Origin: Massilia cavernae
GTDB lineage: Bacteria > Pseudomonadota > Gammaproteobacteria > Burkholderiales > Burkholderiaceae_D
DNA: 44,477 bases
NCBI RefSeq assembly: GCF_003590855.1
Contig: NZ_QYUP01000088.1
Span: forward strand, 1 to 44,477
Direction of reading: 5' to 3'
Below the pieces are notes generated by a model. That model was not told where the DNA came from. It did no database searches and was given only the letters and a program-made list of their open reading frames with translations. Below are positions 17,516 to 26,860 of this stretch, in pieces. The stretch's first letter is position 1; every line of letters starts with the position of its first letter. The position numbers and the translations under genes were made by a program.

Positions 17516-18697
17516 TTAGCCGGGGATGGCCGCCGCGTCGCCACGGCGGTGGCGCGCAAAGAAATCGATCAGGATCTGGCTCGAATCGGGCCCGAAGCCG
17601 GAATTGAAGGCGATGCCATCGTTACCCCCGCTCCAGGCGTGCTTGAGTTCGGCAATCCTCACGACCCTCAGCAACACATTTCGCTTGAGCCGAATGTCGC
17701 GCAACTGGTAGGCATTCGACCGCGTAGTGCGCGCTTTTACCGATATCTCGACAGGCGTCCCATCGGGCACGCGGTTCAGTTGCAGGGACTGCAGTTCCAG
17801 CTGGGATTGGTTGATGGGACGGACCACCCCATCGGCCTCGCCATGGATCAGGATGGTCGGCATGCCGGGGAAGTCTGGTTGCCTCGCAAACAATTCCGCG
17901 ATCGCCATCCCGGCCCGGGCGGCATCGCCATGCCGCATGACCTTGATGGCGCCGACCGCCCCGCGCGCCGCCCCGAACAAGGGCGATGAGTGGATGCCAA
18001 CGCCGGCGATCAGGCCGGGATGGTTCAACGCGACAATATGCGCCATCGCGCCGCCGGCGGACAAGCCGCAAATATAAATGCGCGAACGATCGATGGGATG
18101 CGTAGCCGCTACCGAATTGACGATGCCGACGATGTGCCCGACGTCGCCGCCGCCCAGCTGCGTGGCCCGGTCGTACCATTTCCAGCAGGCGTGGGGATGG
18201 CTTGCCACCGATTGCTGCGGATACACAACCGCGAATCCCTTTCGCTCCGCCAGTTCGTTCATGCGCGTTCCCTGTGCGAAGGAAATTGCGTTCTGGTCGC
18301 AGCCGTGCAGCATCACCACCAATGGCATTCCCTGCGGCTGTGGCGGAAGCGACGGGACATATACCCAGTACAGCATGCTGCGCAATACGCCGTGCTTGCC
18401 GGGTGCGGTGAAATGGGACGACAGCCACCGGCCGGGCGGATCAAGGTGCGGGGTGGGGCGCGTGGCGCGCAGCCGCGAGGGTTTGGCGAGCGAGGACGGA
18501 GTCATTCCTGCTGCCGGCCCGACGCGGGGCGCGAGCAGCACGCTGGTCTTCGCCGGCGCCTTGCGTACCCTTGTCTTTTTTGGGGCCGCAGGCTTGGACA
18601 GGGCCAGCAGCGTCTTGACCGCGCGGGCGGATGTACGCTGCTGTATTTTCGCGGCGCGCAGCAGGCTGCGCAGCCAGGGACTGGCTTTCCTTACCAT
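17516..18697 (-). CDS. PHB-depolymerase-type esterase (alpha/beta hydrolase)
   Basis: Serine hydrolase of the Esterase_PHB family (poly-3-hydroxybutyrate depolymerase/feruloyl esterase type), 393 residues. An Arg/Lys/Pro-rich N-terminal segment (1-90) precedes the hydrolase. The oxyanion region is PLVVMLHGCDQN (125-136). The nucleophile is Ser213 in the GxSxG motif CGLSAGGAMAH. The likely acid is in HGEADGVV and the likely His in LKHAWSGGNDG. No clear signal peptide is seen, so an intracellular role is possible. No Shine-Dalgarno precedes the ATG; a small upstream frame overlaps it (see 18691-18804). Confidence 0.85.
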   Translation of the reverse strand: MVRKASPWLRSLLRAAKIQQRTSARAVKTLLALSKPAAPKKTRVRKAPAKTSVLLAPRVGPAAGMTPSSLAKPSRLRATRPTPHLDPPGRWLSSHFTAPGKHGVLRSMLYWVYVPSLPPQPQGMPLVVMLHGCDQNAISFAQGTRMNELAERKGFAVVYPQQSVASHPHACWKWYDRATQLGGGDVGHIVGIVNSVAATHPIDRSRIYICGLSAGGAMAHIVALNHPGLIAGVGIHSSPLFGAARGAVGAIKVMRHGDAARAGMAIAELFARQPDFPGMPTILIHGEADGVVRPINQSQLELQSLQLNRVPDGTPVEISVKARTTRSNAYQLRDIRLKRNVLLRVVRIAELKHAWSGGNDGIAFNSGFGPDSSQILIDFFARHRRGDAAAIPG

Positions 18698-18804
18698 CGT
18701 AACCGGGACAGCACGGGCAGCCGCGCCAGCAATGCGGAAATCGAACGGCTTGGAATGGGCTTGCCGAGCGGGCCGGCGTTGTTGCAGCGTGAGCTTACGA
18801 ACAT
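18691..18804 (-). CDS. Possible 37-codon upstream ORF coupled to the esterase
   Basis: A short frame starting MFVSSRCNNAGPLGKP has a good ribosome-binding site (GGAGA, 7-8 nt upstream). It ends in TGGTAA, overlapping the esterase ATG (ATGGTAA). It could deliver ribosomes to a start that lacks its own Shine-Dalgarno. Alternatively a frameshift hides an N-terminal extension. Not a recognised peptide. Confidence 0.35.
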   Translation of the reverse strand: MFVSSRCNNAGPLGKPIPSRSISALLARLPVLSRLRW

Positions 18805-19019
18805 GATGTGAGGTCTCCGGTTTTAATCAGAGTAGCAACCTGGAAACACACCTTCTGTGCGTTAGCTCGCATAAAGGTAGAAACACAACAATATCGCCGC
18901 ACTCCCGGCCGGTGGCCGGAACTTCTATCAGGGACAGTGTAGTAAAGAGACGGCGGAAAAATCTGGCGGAAATCAAGGAATCGCGCTTGCGCCCGATCCT
19001 GCGGGCAAGCCCGCAGGGG
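18805..19019. other. Intergenic region, no gene seen
   Basis: Between hrpA and the esterase frame, both minus strand. It holds a perfect stem CCTGCGGGC/GCCCGCAGG with an AA loop (18998-19017) directly after the hrpA stop, without a U tract. It also holds the presumed esterase promoter. The open frame at 18827-19096 shows no family likeness. Confidence 0.6.
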
Positions 19020-22000
19020 TCAGCGTTGCATCGACTCCCATACTTTCTGCAAGCGCTTCCCTGAAACGGGCATCGGTGTACGCAATTCCTGCGCAAACAG
19101 CGAGACGCGCAACTCCTCCAGCATCCAGCGGAATTCCACCATCTTCGGATCGGTGTTCTTGCCCGCGAGCCTGTCCCTGGCGGCGCGCAGGAAGTGGCTG
19201 GCCGACTGGTTCCACTCGGCCATCAGGCGCGCGTCGCGCGACGGATCGCCGCGCAGCTTTTCGAGCCGCACGTTGATCGCCTTAAGATAGCGCGGGAAGT
19301 GGGACAGCTGCGCGTATTCCGTTTCGCCGACGAAGCGCTTGTGCACCAGGCCTTGCAGCTGGCCCTGGATGTCGGCCGCCGCCTGCTGCCCGATGTTCTG
19401 CAGCTTCTTCGGCAGGCCGTGGTACTCGGCCAGCACCTGCCCGACCAGCCGCGCGATCTCGTTGACCAGCAGCCCGAGGCGAGACTTGCCCTCCTCCTTG
19501 CGCTTGTTGAACGATGCCGCATCGGTCGGCAGCGGATCCTGCAGGCAGGCGATATCGATCGCCTTCTGGATGATCTGGTCGCGCAATTCTTCCTGCGATC
19601 CGAGCGCCATGAACTGCATGCCCATCTGCTGCATGCCGGGGATGTTCTTCTCCACGAACTTGAGCTGGTCGCGGAACTGCAGCGCGAACAGCCTGCGCAA
19701 GCCGATGCGGTGCGTACGCGCAGCCACTGCCGGATCGTCGAACACTTCGAGGTCGCAATGCGTCCCCTTGTCGACCAGCGCCGGGAAGCCGATCAAGGTC
19801 AGCTTGCCCTGCACGATCTCCAGCAATTCAGGCAGTTCGCCGAAGGTCCAGCTGGTCAAGCCGGTGTGCTGGGTGATAGACGGCGAAGCCGCAGCTTCGG
19901 CCGCGGCCGGCGCGGCCTTGCCGCCCTTGCCCGCCGGCGCAGCCGCGGACGGCGCTGCGGCCCCCTTGGCGCCCGCGAACACATTGACCTTCCCCGCAGC
20001 AGCGGATCCCATGCCATTGATGGCAGCCTGCGATGCGGCCGACAGCCCGACCGCCTGCGCCTTCCCCTCGGCCAGCTTCTGGAAGCTCTGGCGCGCCTGC
20101 TTGCCGAATTCGTCCTGCAGCGCGGCCAGGTTGCGCCCCATCTCGAGCTGGCGCCCGTGTTCGTCGACCACCTTGAAGTTCATGAAGTGGTGGGCCGGCA
20201 GCGTCTCCATCTTGAAATCGGACGTCAGCACCGCGATGCCGGTCTGCGCACGGATGTCCGCGATGACCGCATCGACCAGGTCTCCGCGCCCGAAGGTACC
20301 GGTGTCGTTGATCCGTTCGCAGAACTTCGCGGCGAAATCCGGCAGCGGTACGCAATGGCGGCGCAGCTTCTGCGGCAGCGATTTCAGAAGCAGGTGCACC
20401 TTCTCCTTCAGCATGCCCGGCACCAGCCACTCGGCGCGCTCGCGCGGCAGCTGGTTCAGCGCGAACAGCGGCACGTGCAGCGTCACGCCATCGCGCGCGG
20501 TGCCGGGCTCGAAGTGATAGGTCAGCTGCATCTCGATGCCGGTAACCGACATCGTCTTCGGGAACAGCTCCGTCGTCACGCCCGCCGCCTCGTGCCGCAT
20601 CAGTTCTTCGCGGTTCAGGTACAGCAGCTTCGGGTTGTCGCGCGTCGCGTCCTTGTGCCATTTATCGAAGCCGGCGCCGTTGACCACGTCGGTTGGTATC
20701 AGCTTGTCGTAGAAGGCCGCGATCAGGTGGTCGTCGACCAGCACGTCGAGCCTGCGCGACTTGTGCTCGAGGTTCTCGATTTCCTTGATCAGCTTCAGGT
20801 TGTGCGCGTAGAACGGCGCGCGCGTGTCGTAATCGCCCGCCACCAGGCCATCGCGGATAAAGATCTCGCGCGCCTCGGCCGGGTTCTTCTGGCCGTAGTT
20901 GATGCGGCGCTGGCTATACACCGTCAGGCCGTACAGCGTCGCCTTTTCGGACGCGGTCACCTGCGCCGCGCGCTTTTCCCAGCGCGGCTCGCCCCAGGAT
21001 TTTTTCAGCAGGTGGCTGCCCACGCGCTCCACCCACTCGGGCTGGATTTGCGCCACGCAGCGCGCGTACAGGCGCGTGGTCTCCACCAGTTCCGCCGCCA
21101 TCACCCACTTGCCCGGCTTCTTCAGCAGCGACGATCCCGGCCAGATGTGGAACTTGATGCCGCGCGCGCCCAGGTAGGCGCCGCCCTGTTCGTCCTCGGA
21201 CTTGAAGCCGACGTTACCCAGCAAGCCGGTAAGCAGCGCGGTATGCAGGTTCTCGTAAGTGGCCGGCGCATCGTTCAGGCGCCAGCCCTGCTCGCGCACA
21301 ATGGTCAGCAGCTGCGAATGCACGTCGCGCCATTCGCGCAGGCGCACCTGGGACAGGAAACTGCTGCGGCAGGTTTCCATCAGCAGGCGGTTCGACTTCT
21401 TGTGTTCGATGGCCTGCTCGAACCAGTTCCAGATCTTGATAAACGAGAGGAACTCCGACTTCTCGTCGGCGAACTTCTTGTGCGCCTCGTCGGCCGCCTG
21501 CTGGAACTCCATCGGGCGGTCGCGCGGATCCTGCACCGACAGCGCCGACGCCACGATCAGCATCTCGGTCAGGCAGGCGTTGTCCAGCGCGGCGAGGATC
21601 ATGCGCCCCACGCGCGGGTCGAGCGGAAGCTTGGCCAGCTTGTGGCCCAGGGGCGTCAGCTGGTTGGCCTCGTCTACCGCACCCACTTCCTGCAGCAGCT
21701 GGTAGCCGTCGGCGATCGCGCGGCCCTGCGGCGGTTCGATAAAGGGGAAGGTTTCGACGTCGGTCAGGTGCAGCGACTTCATGCGCAGGATAACGGCGGC
21801 CAGCGACGAACGCAGGATCTCCGGATCGGTGAACTTCGGCCGCTGCAGGAAATCGTCTTCCTCGTACAGGCGGATGCAGACGCCGTCCTGCACGCGGCCG
21901 CAACGGCCGGCGCGCTGGTTGGCCGCCGACTGGGCCACCGGTTCCACCTGCAGCTGTTCGACCTTGTTGCGGAAGCTGTAGCGCTTCACGCGCGCCAGGC

Positions 22001-23159
22001 CGGCATCGACGACGAAGCGGATGCCGGGCACCGTCAGCGAAGTCTCGGCCACGTTCGTCGACAGAACGATACGGCGCGCATTGGTAATTTTGAAGACGCG
22101 GTCCTGCTCCTCGACCGACAGGCGGGCGAACAGCGGCAGGATCTCGACGTGGGGCGGATGGTGCTTGCGCAGCGCCTCGGCGCAATCGCGGATCTCGCGC
22201 TCGCCCGGCAGGAACACCAGCACGTCGCCTGAACCGATGCGGCACACCTCGTCGACGCCGTCGATCACCGCGTCCATCAGGTCGCGCTTTTCGCGGGCGG
22301 CCTGCGCCTTCGGCTGCGGCTTGCCTTCCGGCGCGGCGACGGCGACCGGGTCGCGGTCGACCGGACGGTAGCGCACTTCCACCTTGTACAGGCGGCCCGA
22401 CACCTCGATCACCGGGGCCGGCTTGCCCGGCTGGCCGAAGTGGCGCGAGAAGCGGTCGGCGTCGATGGTTGCCGAGGTGATGATGACTTTCAGGTCGGGA
22501 CGGCGCGGCAGCAGCTGCTTCAGGTAGCCAAGCAGGAAATCGATGTTCAGGCTGCGCTCGTGCGCCTCGTCGATGATGATGGTGTCGTAAGCCCTGAGCA
22601 GCGGGTCGGTCTGGGTCTCGGCCAGCAGGATACCGTCGGTCATCAGCTTGACCGACGCGCCCTTCGACAGCGTGTCGTTGAAGCGCACCTTGAAGCCCAC
22701 GTGCTCGCCCAGGGGCGAACCGAGTTCCTGCGCGATGCGCTTGGCCGTGGACGACGCCGCGATACGGCGCGGCTGCGTGTGGCCGATCAGGCCTTTTTGG
22801 CCGCGCCCCAGTTCGAGGCATATTTTCGGCAGCTGGGTGGTCTTGCCCGAGCCGGTCTCGCCGGACACGATGATGACCTGGTTCTCGGTCAGGGCCTTGG
22901 CGATGTCCGCGCGGCGGCCGGAGACCGGCAGCTCCTCGGGGAAGGTAATCGGCGGCAGCGGGTTGCGCACTTGCTCGCGCGGCGCCTGCGGTGGACGCCT
23001 GCCGGCAGCTTGCGGCGCGCGCTGGCCCGGCTCGCCGGCCGCGCGTTTCTGCCCCTGCTGCTGGCCCTGTCCCTTGCGCGGCTGCCCCTCGTTGCGCTGC
23101 TGTGGAACCTTGCGCGGCTGCGCAGCGGGTGCATCGGGCTTGTTACTCTGTTCTGACAT
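19020..23159 (-). CDS. hrpA: ATP-dependent RNA helicase HrpA (DEAH family)
   Basis: DEAH-box RNA helicase, 1379 residues, acting on mRNA and, in E. coli, on stalled ribosomes. A Gln/Lys/Arg/Pro-rich N-terminal tail (1-90) precedes the core. The core has Walker A GETGSGKTTQLP, DEAHERS, SAT (ITSATIDADRF) and motif VI QRAGRCGR. The helicase-associated and OB domains follow, then the long DUF3418 C-terminal region typical of HrpA. An Ala/Gly/Lys-rich insert (KGAAAPSAAAPAGKGGKAAP) interrupts the C-terminal part. ATG 23159 is preferred; ATG 23171 is possible. Divergent from argA with 54 bp between. Confidence 0.95.
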   Translation of the reverse strand: MSEQSNKPDAPAAQPRKVPQQRNEGQPRKGQGQQQGQKRAAGEPGQRAPQAAGRRPPQAPREQVRNPLPPITFPEELPVSGRRADIAKALTENQVIIVSGETGSGKTTQLPKICLELGRGQKGLIGHTQPRRIAASSTAKRIAQELGSPLGEHVGFKVRFNDTLSKGASVKLMTDGILLAETQTDPLLRAYDTIIIDEAHERSLNIDFLLGYLKQLLPRRPDLKVIITSATIDADRFSRHFGQPGKPAPVIEVSGRLYKVEVRYRPVDRDPVAVAAPEGKPQPKAQAAREKRDLMDAVIDGVDEVCRIGSGDVLVFLPGEREIRDCAEALRKHHPPHVEILPLFARLSVEEQDRVFKITNARRIVLSTNVAETSLTVPGIRFVVDAGLARVKRYSFRNKVEQLQVEPVAQSAANQRAGRCGRVQDGVCIRLYEEDDFLQRPKFTDPEILRSSLAAVILRMKSLHLTDVETFPFIEPPQGRAIADGYQLLQEVGAVDEANQLTPLGHKLAKLPLDPRVGRMILAALDNACLTEMLIVASALSVQDPRDRPMEFQQAADEAHKKFADEKSEFLSFIKIWNWFEQAIEHKKSNRLLMETCRSSFLSQVRLREWRDVHSQLLTIVREQGWRLNDAPATYENLHTALLTGLLGNVGFKSEDEQGGAYLGARGIKFHIWPGSSLLKKPGKWVMAAELVETTRLYARCVAQIQPEWVERVGSHLLKKSWGEPRWEKRAAQVTASEKATLYGLTVYSQRRINYGQKNPAEAREIFIRDGLVAGDYDTRAPFYAHNLKLIKEIENLEHKSRRLDVLVDDHLIAAFYDKLIPTDVVNGAGFDKWHKDATRDNPKLLYLNREELMRHEAAGVTTELFPKTMSVTGIEMQLTYHFEPGTARDGVTLHVPLFALNQLPRERAEWLVPGMLKEKVHLLLKSLPQKLRRHCVPLPDFAAKFCERINDTGTFGRGDLVDAVIADIRAQTGIAVLTSDFKMETLPAHHFMNFKVVDEHGRQLEMGRNLAALQDEFGKQARQSFQKLAEGKAQAVGLSAASQAAINGMGSAAAGKVNVFAGAKGAAAPSAAAPAGKGGKAAPAAAEAAASPSITQHTGLTSWTFGELPELLEIVQGKLTLIGFPALVDKGTHCDLEVFDDPAVAARTHRIGLRRLFALQFRDQLKFVEKNIPGMQQMGMQFMALGSQEELRDQIIQKAIDIACLQDPLPTDAASFNKRKEEGKSRLGLLVNEIARLVGQVLAEYHGLPKKLQNIGQQAAADIQGQLQGLVHKRFVGETEYAQLSHFPRYLKAINVRLEKLRGDPSRDARLMAEWNQSASHFLRAARDRLAGKNTDPKMVEFRWMLEELRVSLFAQELRTPMPVSGKRLQKVWESMQR

Positions 23160-23175
23160 CGTTTTTTGCATGAAT

Positions 23176-23206
23176 TTGGCGCGCAAGTCGCGCAGCGAAT
23201 TATAAT
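23176..23206 (+). promoter_or_regulatory. Candidate argA promoter
   Basis: A perfect TATAAT at 23201-23206, with TTGGCG 19 nt upstream. Transcription would begin at about 23213, essentially at the argA ATG at 23214, implying a very short or absent leader. Confidence 0.5.
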
Positions 23207-23213
23207 GCGGCAA

Positions 23214-24524
23214 ATGGAAACTCCTACCCAATTCGTCCAATGGCTGCGCTCAGTCGCACCTTACATCCACGCCTTCCGTGGCAAGACCTTCGTGGTCGCA
23301 TTCCCGGGCGAACTTGTCGCTGCCGGCGCACTGTCGGTGCTGGCGCAGGATTTATCGCTGCTGGTCGCACTCGGCATCCGCGTCGTCATCGTGTACGGCT
23401 CGCGTCCGCAGGTGGCCGAACAGCTCGCCCTGCGTAACGTCGAAGGCCGCTTCCACAACGGCCTGCGCATCACCGACACCGCGGCGCTCGAATGCGCGAA
23501 GGAAGCCGCCGGCGAACTTCGCCTCGACATCGAAGCCGCGTTCAGCCAGGGGCTGCCGAACACCCCGATGGCGCACGCCGCCATCCGCATCATCTCAGGT
23601 AACTTCGTCACCGCGCGTCCGCTTGGCGTGATCGACGGCGTCGACCTCGAACTGACCGGCATCACCCGCAAGGTCGACGCCGAGCGCATCCACGCGATCC
23701 TCGGCACCGACAGCCTGGTGCTGCTCTCCCCGCTCGGCTTCTCGCCGACCGGCGAAGCGTTCAACCTGACCATGGAAGACGTCGCGGTCTCCGCGGCGAT
23801 CGCCCTGCACGCCGACAAGCTGGTATTCATCACCGAAACGGCGATGATGACCGACGATGGCGGCGCCGAGATCCGCGAACTGTCGTCGCACCAGGCCGAA
23901 GCCGTGCTGGAAGCGGGCTTCCTCGCCTCCGACGCCTCGTTCTACCTGCAGCACGCGATCAAGGCCTGCAACAGCGGCGTACCGCGCGCCCACATCGTGC
24001 CGTTCGAGATGGACGGCTCGGCGCTGCTCGAGCTGTTCACCCACGATGGTGTCGGCACGATGATCAGCCACGAGAACCTCGAAAGCCTGCGGAAGGCAAC
24101 AATTGAGGACGTCGGCGGAATTATCAAGCTGATCGAACCGCTAGAAGCGGACGGCACGCTGGTCAAGCGCGGCCGCGAGCTGATCGAACGCGAGATCGAC
24201 CAGTTCTCCGTCATCGAGCATGATGGCGTGATCTTCGGCTGCGCGGCGCTGTACCCCTTCCCGGAAGAGAAGATGGCCGAGATGGCATGCCTGACCGTCA
24301 ACCCCGAGGTGCAAGCCCAGGGCGACGGCGAGCGCATCCTGCGCCACATGGAGAACCGCGCGCGCGCAGCGGGCTTCAAGCAGCTGTTCGTACTGACCAC
24401 GCGCACCTCGCACTGGTTCCAGAAACGCGGCTTCAAGCCGGCCACCGTCGACGCGCTTCCGAAGGATCGCCAGCGCATGTACAACTGGCAGCGCAAATCC
24501 CAGGTTCTGGTCAAGTCCCTATAA
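23214..24524 (+). CDS. argA: N-acetylglutamate synthase (E. coli ArgA type)
   Basis: First step of arginine synthesis: acetyl-CoA + glutamate to N-acetylglutamate. 436 residues. An amino-acid-kinase-like domain (about 15-285, [29 protein letters not shown]) carries the arginine-feedback site in family members. A C-terminal GNAT acetyltransferase domain (about 290-436) has [20 protein letters not shown], the acetyl-CoA loop. ATG 23214 ([19 protein letters not shown]) is chosen; ATG 23205 lies inside the TATAAT box. Followed 28 bp later by yggX. Confidence 0.95.
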   Translation: METPTQFVQWLRSVAPYIHAFRGKTFVVAFPGELVAAGALSVLAQDLSLLVALGIRVVIVYGSRPQVAEQLALRNVEGRFHNGLRITDTAALECAKEAAGELRLDIEAAFSQGLPNTPMAHAAIRIISGNFVTARPLGVIDGVDLELTGITRKVDAERIHAILGTDSLVLLSPLGFSPTGEAFNLTMEDVAVSAAIALHADKLVFITETAMMTDDGGAEIRELSSHQAEAVLEAGFLASDASFYLQHAIKACNSGVPRAHIVPFEMDGSALLELFTHDGVGTMISHENLESLRKATIEDVGGIIKLIEPLEADGTLVKRGRELIEREIDQFSVIEHDGVIFGCAALYPFPEEKMAEMACLTVNPEVQAQGDGERILRHMENRARAAGFKQLFVLTTRTSHWFQKRGFKPATVDALPKDRQRMYNWQRKSQVLVKSL

Positions 24525-24552
24525 TTCAACTTTTAACGCATCAGGAGCAGAG

Positions 24553-24825
24553 ATGGCCCGCACAGTACATTGCATCAAACTGAACAAGGAAGCCGAAGGG
24601 CTCGATTTCCCGCCGTACCCGGGCGAACTTGGCAAGAAGATCTACGAATCGGTGTCGAAGGAAGCGTGGGCGGCATGGCTCAAGCACCAGACCATGCTGG
24701 TCAACGAAAACCGCCTGAATTTGGCCGACCAGCGCGCGCGCAAGTATTTGGCGGCGCAGATGGAGAAGCACTTCTTCGGTGAAGGCGCGGATGCTGCGGT
24801 GGGTTACGTTCCGCCAGCGGACTAA
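24553..24825 (+). CDS. yggX: Fe(2+)-trafficking / oxidative damage protection protein YggX
   Basis: Small cytosolic protein of 90 residues that protects Fe-S proteins from oxidation in enterobacteria. The family signature is complete: [20 protein letters not shown] with the conserved Cys at residue 7, then [12 protein letters not shown] and [15 protein letters not shown]. The ribosome site AGGAG lies 7 nt upstream. Probably co-transcribed with argA. A strong hairpin follows. Confidence 0.96.
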   Translation: MARTVHCIKLNKEAEGLDFPPYPGELGKKIYESVSKEAWAAWLKHQTMLVNENRLNLADQRARKYLAAQMEKHFFGEGADAAVGYVPPAD

Positions 24826-24849
24826 GCAACATACGATTCATATAAAAAC

Positions 24850-24890
24850 ACCCGTAGGGCGGATAAGCGAAGCGCATCCGCCCTACGGGT
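24850..24890. repeat. Dispersed palindromic repeat, copy 2 (terminator-like)
   Basis: Perfect 15-bp arms ACCCGTAGGGCGGAT / ATCCGCCCTACGGGT with an 11-nt centre. It lies between the convergent yggX and lipoprotein genes and probably terminates both. It shares the GTAGGGCGGATAAGCG arm with the repeats at 9765 and 30036. Confidence 0.9.
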
Positions 24891-24909
24891 TTCGATTGCG
24901 TTTTCTTAA

Positions 24910-25248
24910 CTACATGGCCTTACATTGCCGCAGCTCGCACCGCGCGGTGAACGTCTGTCCATTCTCGCAGCGCATCTTGTAAACCTCGACCGGTCCTTCC
25001 GGCGTCATCAAGCCGGCGCCCTGCCCTCCGGTACACCCCTTCAGCTTCGCCATCCGTTCGACGGTCACCGACGACCTTCCGGTCACGAACTCCACGCGCT
25101 CGATCCGCGCGCCGTTTGCATCCACCAGCACCGGCGTCGGCGCGGCCACCCTTGCCGGGGCCGCCCGCACCACAGTCTCCTGCTTTCCATACATGGAACA
25201 GCCGCTTGCCAGCAGCACGCACGACACCAGCACAAACAATCGCTTCAT
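24910..25248 (-). CDS. Small lipoprotein of unknown function
   Basis: 112 residues with a type II signal peptide: MKRLFVLVSCVLLASGC, lipobox LASGC with Cys17 as the lipidated residue. The next residues SM give no inner-membrane retention signal, so outer-membrane location is likely. The mature part has four further Cys, arranged as KGCTGG, KMRCENG and ARCELRQC, which could form disulfides. No family is recognised. It lies 35 bp downstream of rpiA on the same strand and may be co-transcribed. Confidence 0.85.
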   Translation of the reverse strand: MKRLFVLVSCVLLASGCSMYGKQETVVRAAPARVAAPTPVLVDANGARIERVEFVTGRSSVTVERMAKLKGCTGGQGAGLMTPEGPVEVYKMRCENGQTFTARCELRQCKAM

Positions 25249-25283
25249 GGTTTTCCCGACAAGGTTCCGCGCGCCGCGGAGAA

Positions 25284-25961
25284 TCAGAACTCGAGCTTCT
25301 TGACGCCTTCGCTGGTGCCCAGCAGGCAGACATCCGCGCCGCGCTGTGCAAACAGGCCCACCGCCACCACGCCGACGATCTGGTTGATCTGCATTTCGAA
25401 ACCGGCAGGATCGGTGATCTGCAGGCCGGCCACGTCGACCAGCTCACCGCCGTTGTCGGTGATAAAGGCGTCGTCGGAGCCCGCTTTGGTGCGCAGTTTC
25501 GGCTGGCCGCCCAGCGCCGCCATCCTGCGCATGACCGCATTGCGCGCCATCGGCAGCACTTCGATCGGCAGCGGGAACTTGCCCAGCACGTCGACCAGCT
25601 TGGAGCCGTCGGCGATGCAGACGAACTTCTTCGACACCGAGGCCACGATCTTCTCGCGCGTCAGCGCAGCGCCGCCGCCCTTGATCATCGCGCCGCCGGA
25701 GGTGATTTCATCGGCGCCGTCGATGTACACCGCGATCGAGGTCACCTCGTTCAGGTCGAACACCGGAATGCCGTGGCCGCGCAGGCGCGCCGCCGTCGCT
25801 TCCGACGACGCTACCGTGCCCTTGATGCGGTCCTTGATCCTGGCCAGTTCGTCGATGAAGAAATTGGCGGTCGAGCCGGTGCCGACACCGATGATCTCGC
25901 CGTCCACCACGTAGTCGATCGCGGCGCGGGCCACGGCTTGCTTCAGTTCGTCTTGAGTCAT
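25284..25961 (-). CDS. rpiA: Ribose-5-phosphate isomerase A
   Basis: Interconverts ribose-5-phosphate and ribulose-5-phosphate in the non-oxidative pentose phosphate pathway, 225 residues. Family motifs are [20 protein letters not shown] (phosphate loop), [21 protein letters not shown] (catalytic region) and [15 protein letters not shown]. The ATG at 25961 starts [18 protein letters not shown]; the upstream open frame is not conserved in character. Followed by the small lipoprotein gene. Confidence 0.96.
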   Translation of the reverse strand: MTQDELKQAVARAAIDYVVDGEIIGVGTGSTANFFIDELARIKDRIKGTVASSEATAARLRGHGIPVFDLNEVTSIAVYIDGADEITSGGAMIKGGGAALTREKIVASVSKKFVCIADGSKLVDVLGKFPLPIEVLPMARNAVMRRMAALGGQPKLRTKAGSDDAFITDNGGELVDVAGLQITDPAGFEMQINQIVGVVAVGLFAQRGADVCLLGTSEGVKKLEF

Positions 25962-26152
25962 GATTGTTAGTAAAAAATGAGGAATCCGCCATTTTAGCGG
26001 ATCGGGCACCATCGCGACCCGTCAATTTCATGATCGGCAATGCAACGCCAATAGCGATGTCCTGCTGCACTTATATGTATCCACTTTGACTAGACGGCCG
26101 TGCGGCTGGCCGTTAGTATCTGGTCATTATAAAAACATCAAGGAAAACCTCC

Positions 26153-26848
26153 ATGTCCAATAACGTCGCTGCGATCCCGCTGCAGATTCTTGTCGAACCA
26201 AGCAAGGCCTTCGCCGCCATCCGCGAACGCTCCCACACCTGGCTTCCGCTGCTGACCGTCATGTTCGGCTCCGCGCTGATGATCTGGTGGTACTTCCAGA
26301 CCGTGGATTTCGCATGGCTGATGAACCACACCATGGCGTCGCAGCCGGACATGACCGACGAACAGCGCCAGGCCGCACAAGGCATCATGTCGCAAACGAC
26401 GATGGGCTGGATGTCGGTCGCCGGCGCCCTGATCGTCACCCCCGTCATCTATGCGATCTTCGCCCTCTACTACCTGTTGGCCGGTAAATTCCTGGGCAGC
26501 GACATCAGCTTCGGCAAATGGTTTGCGCTGACGGCATGGGCCTCGCTGCCACGCCTGCTGGTGCTGCCGCTGATGGCCATGCAGATCATGACTTCCGGCG
26601 GCCAGGTGCCGATGGAAGACCTGTCGATGACGTCGCTGAACTTCCTGCTGTTCCAGCTGCCGCAAAGCCATCCGTGGGCCGGCTTCCTCACCAACATCGA
26701 CCTGGCGATGCTGTGGAGCGTGGTGCTGTCCGTGATCGGCCTGCGCGTGTGGACCGCCCGCAGCCTCGCCACCTGCGTCACCATTTCCCTGCTGCCGCTG
26801 GTGCTCGTCTTCGGCCTGTGGGCCGGCAAGATCGTCATGTTTGCCTAA
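26153..26848 (+). CDS. Yip1-family integral membrane protein
   Basis: 231 residues with about five hydrophobic segments, including LPLLTVMFGSALMIWWYF, VAGALIVTPVIYAIFALYYL, WASLPRLLVLPLMAMQIM and LATCVTISLLPLVLVFGLW. The early Pro- and Phe-rich stretch ILVEPSKAFAAIRER is the usual opening of bacterial Yip1-domain proteins, whose function is unknown. It is followed 12 bp later by the exporter adaptor gene, so it probably belongs to that transport operon. Confidence 0.8.
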   Translation: MSNNVAAIPLQILVEPSKAFAAIRERSHTWLPLLTVMFGSALMIWWYFQTVDFAWLMNHTMASQPDMTDEQRQAAQGIMSQTTMGWMSVAGALIVTPVIYAIFALYYLLAGKFLGSDISFGKWFALTAWASLPRLLVLPLMAMQIMTSGGQVPMEDLSMTSLNFLLFQLPQSHPWAGFLTNIDLAMLWSVVLSVIGLRVWTARSLATCVTISLLPLVLVFGLWAGKIVMFA

Positions 26849-26860
26849 GCACCGAAAACA

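Noticed and set aside
18998..19017. Intrinsic terminator of hrpA
   Set aside because: A perfect GC stem, but no U tract follows on the minus strand; left as a hairpin of unknown role.
18827..19096. 89-codon minus-strand frame between hrpA and the esterase
   Set aside because: Overlaps the hrpA 3' end, no ribosome site, Arg/Cys-rich composition typical of non-coding GC-rich DNA.
19194..22232. 1012-codon plus-strand open frame opposite hrpA
   Set aside because: Antisense shadow of hrpA with low-complexity Arg/Gln/Val/Leu composition and no motif.
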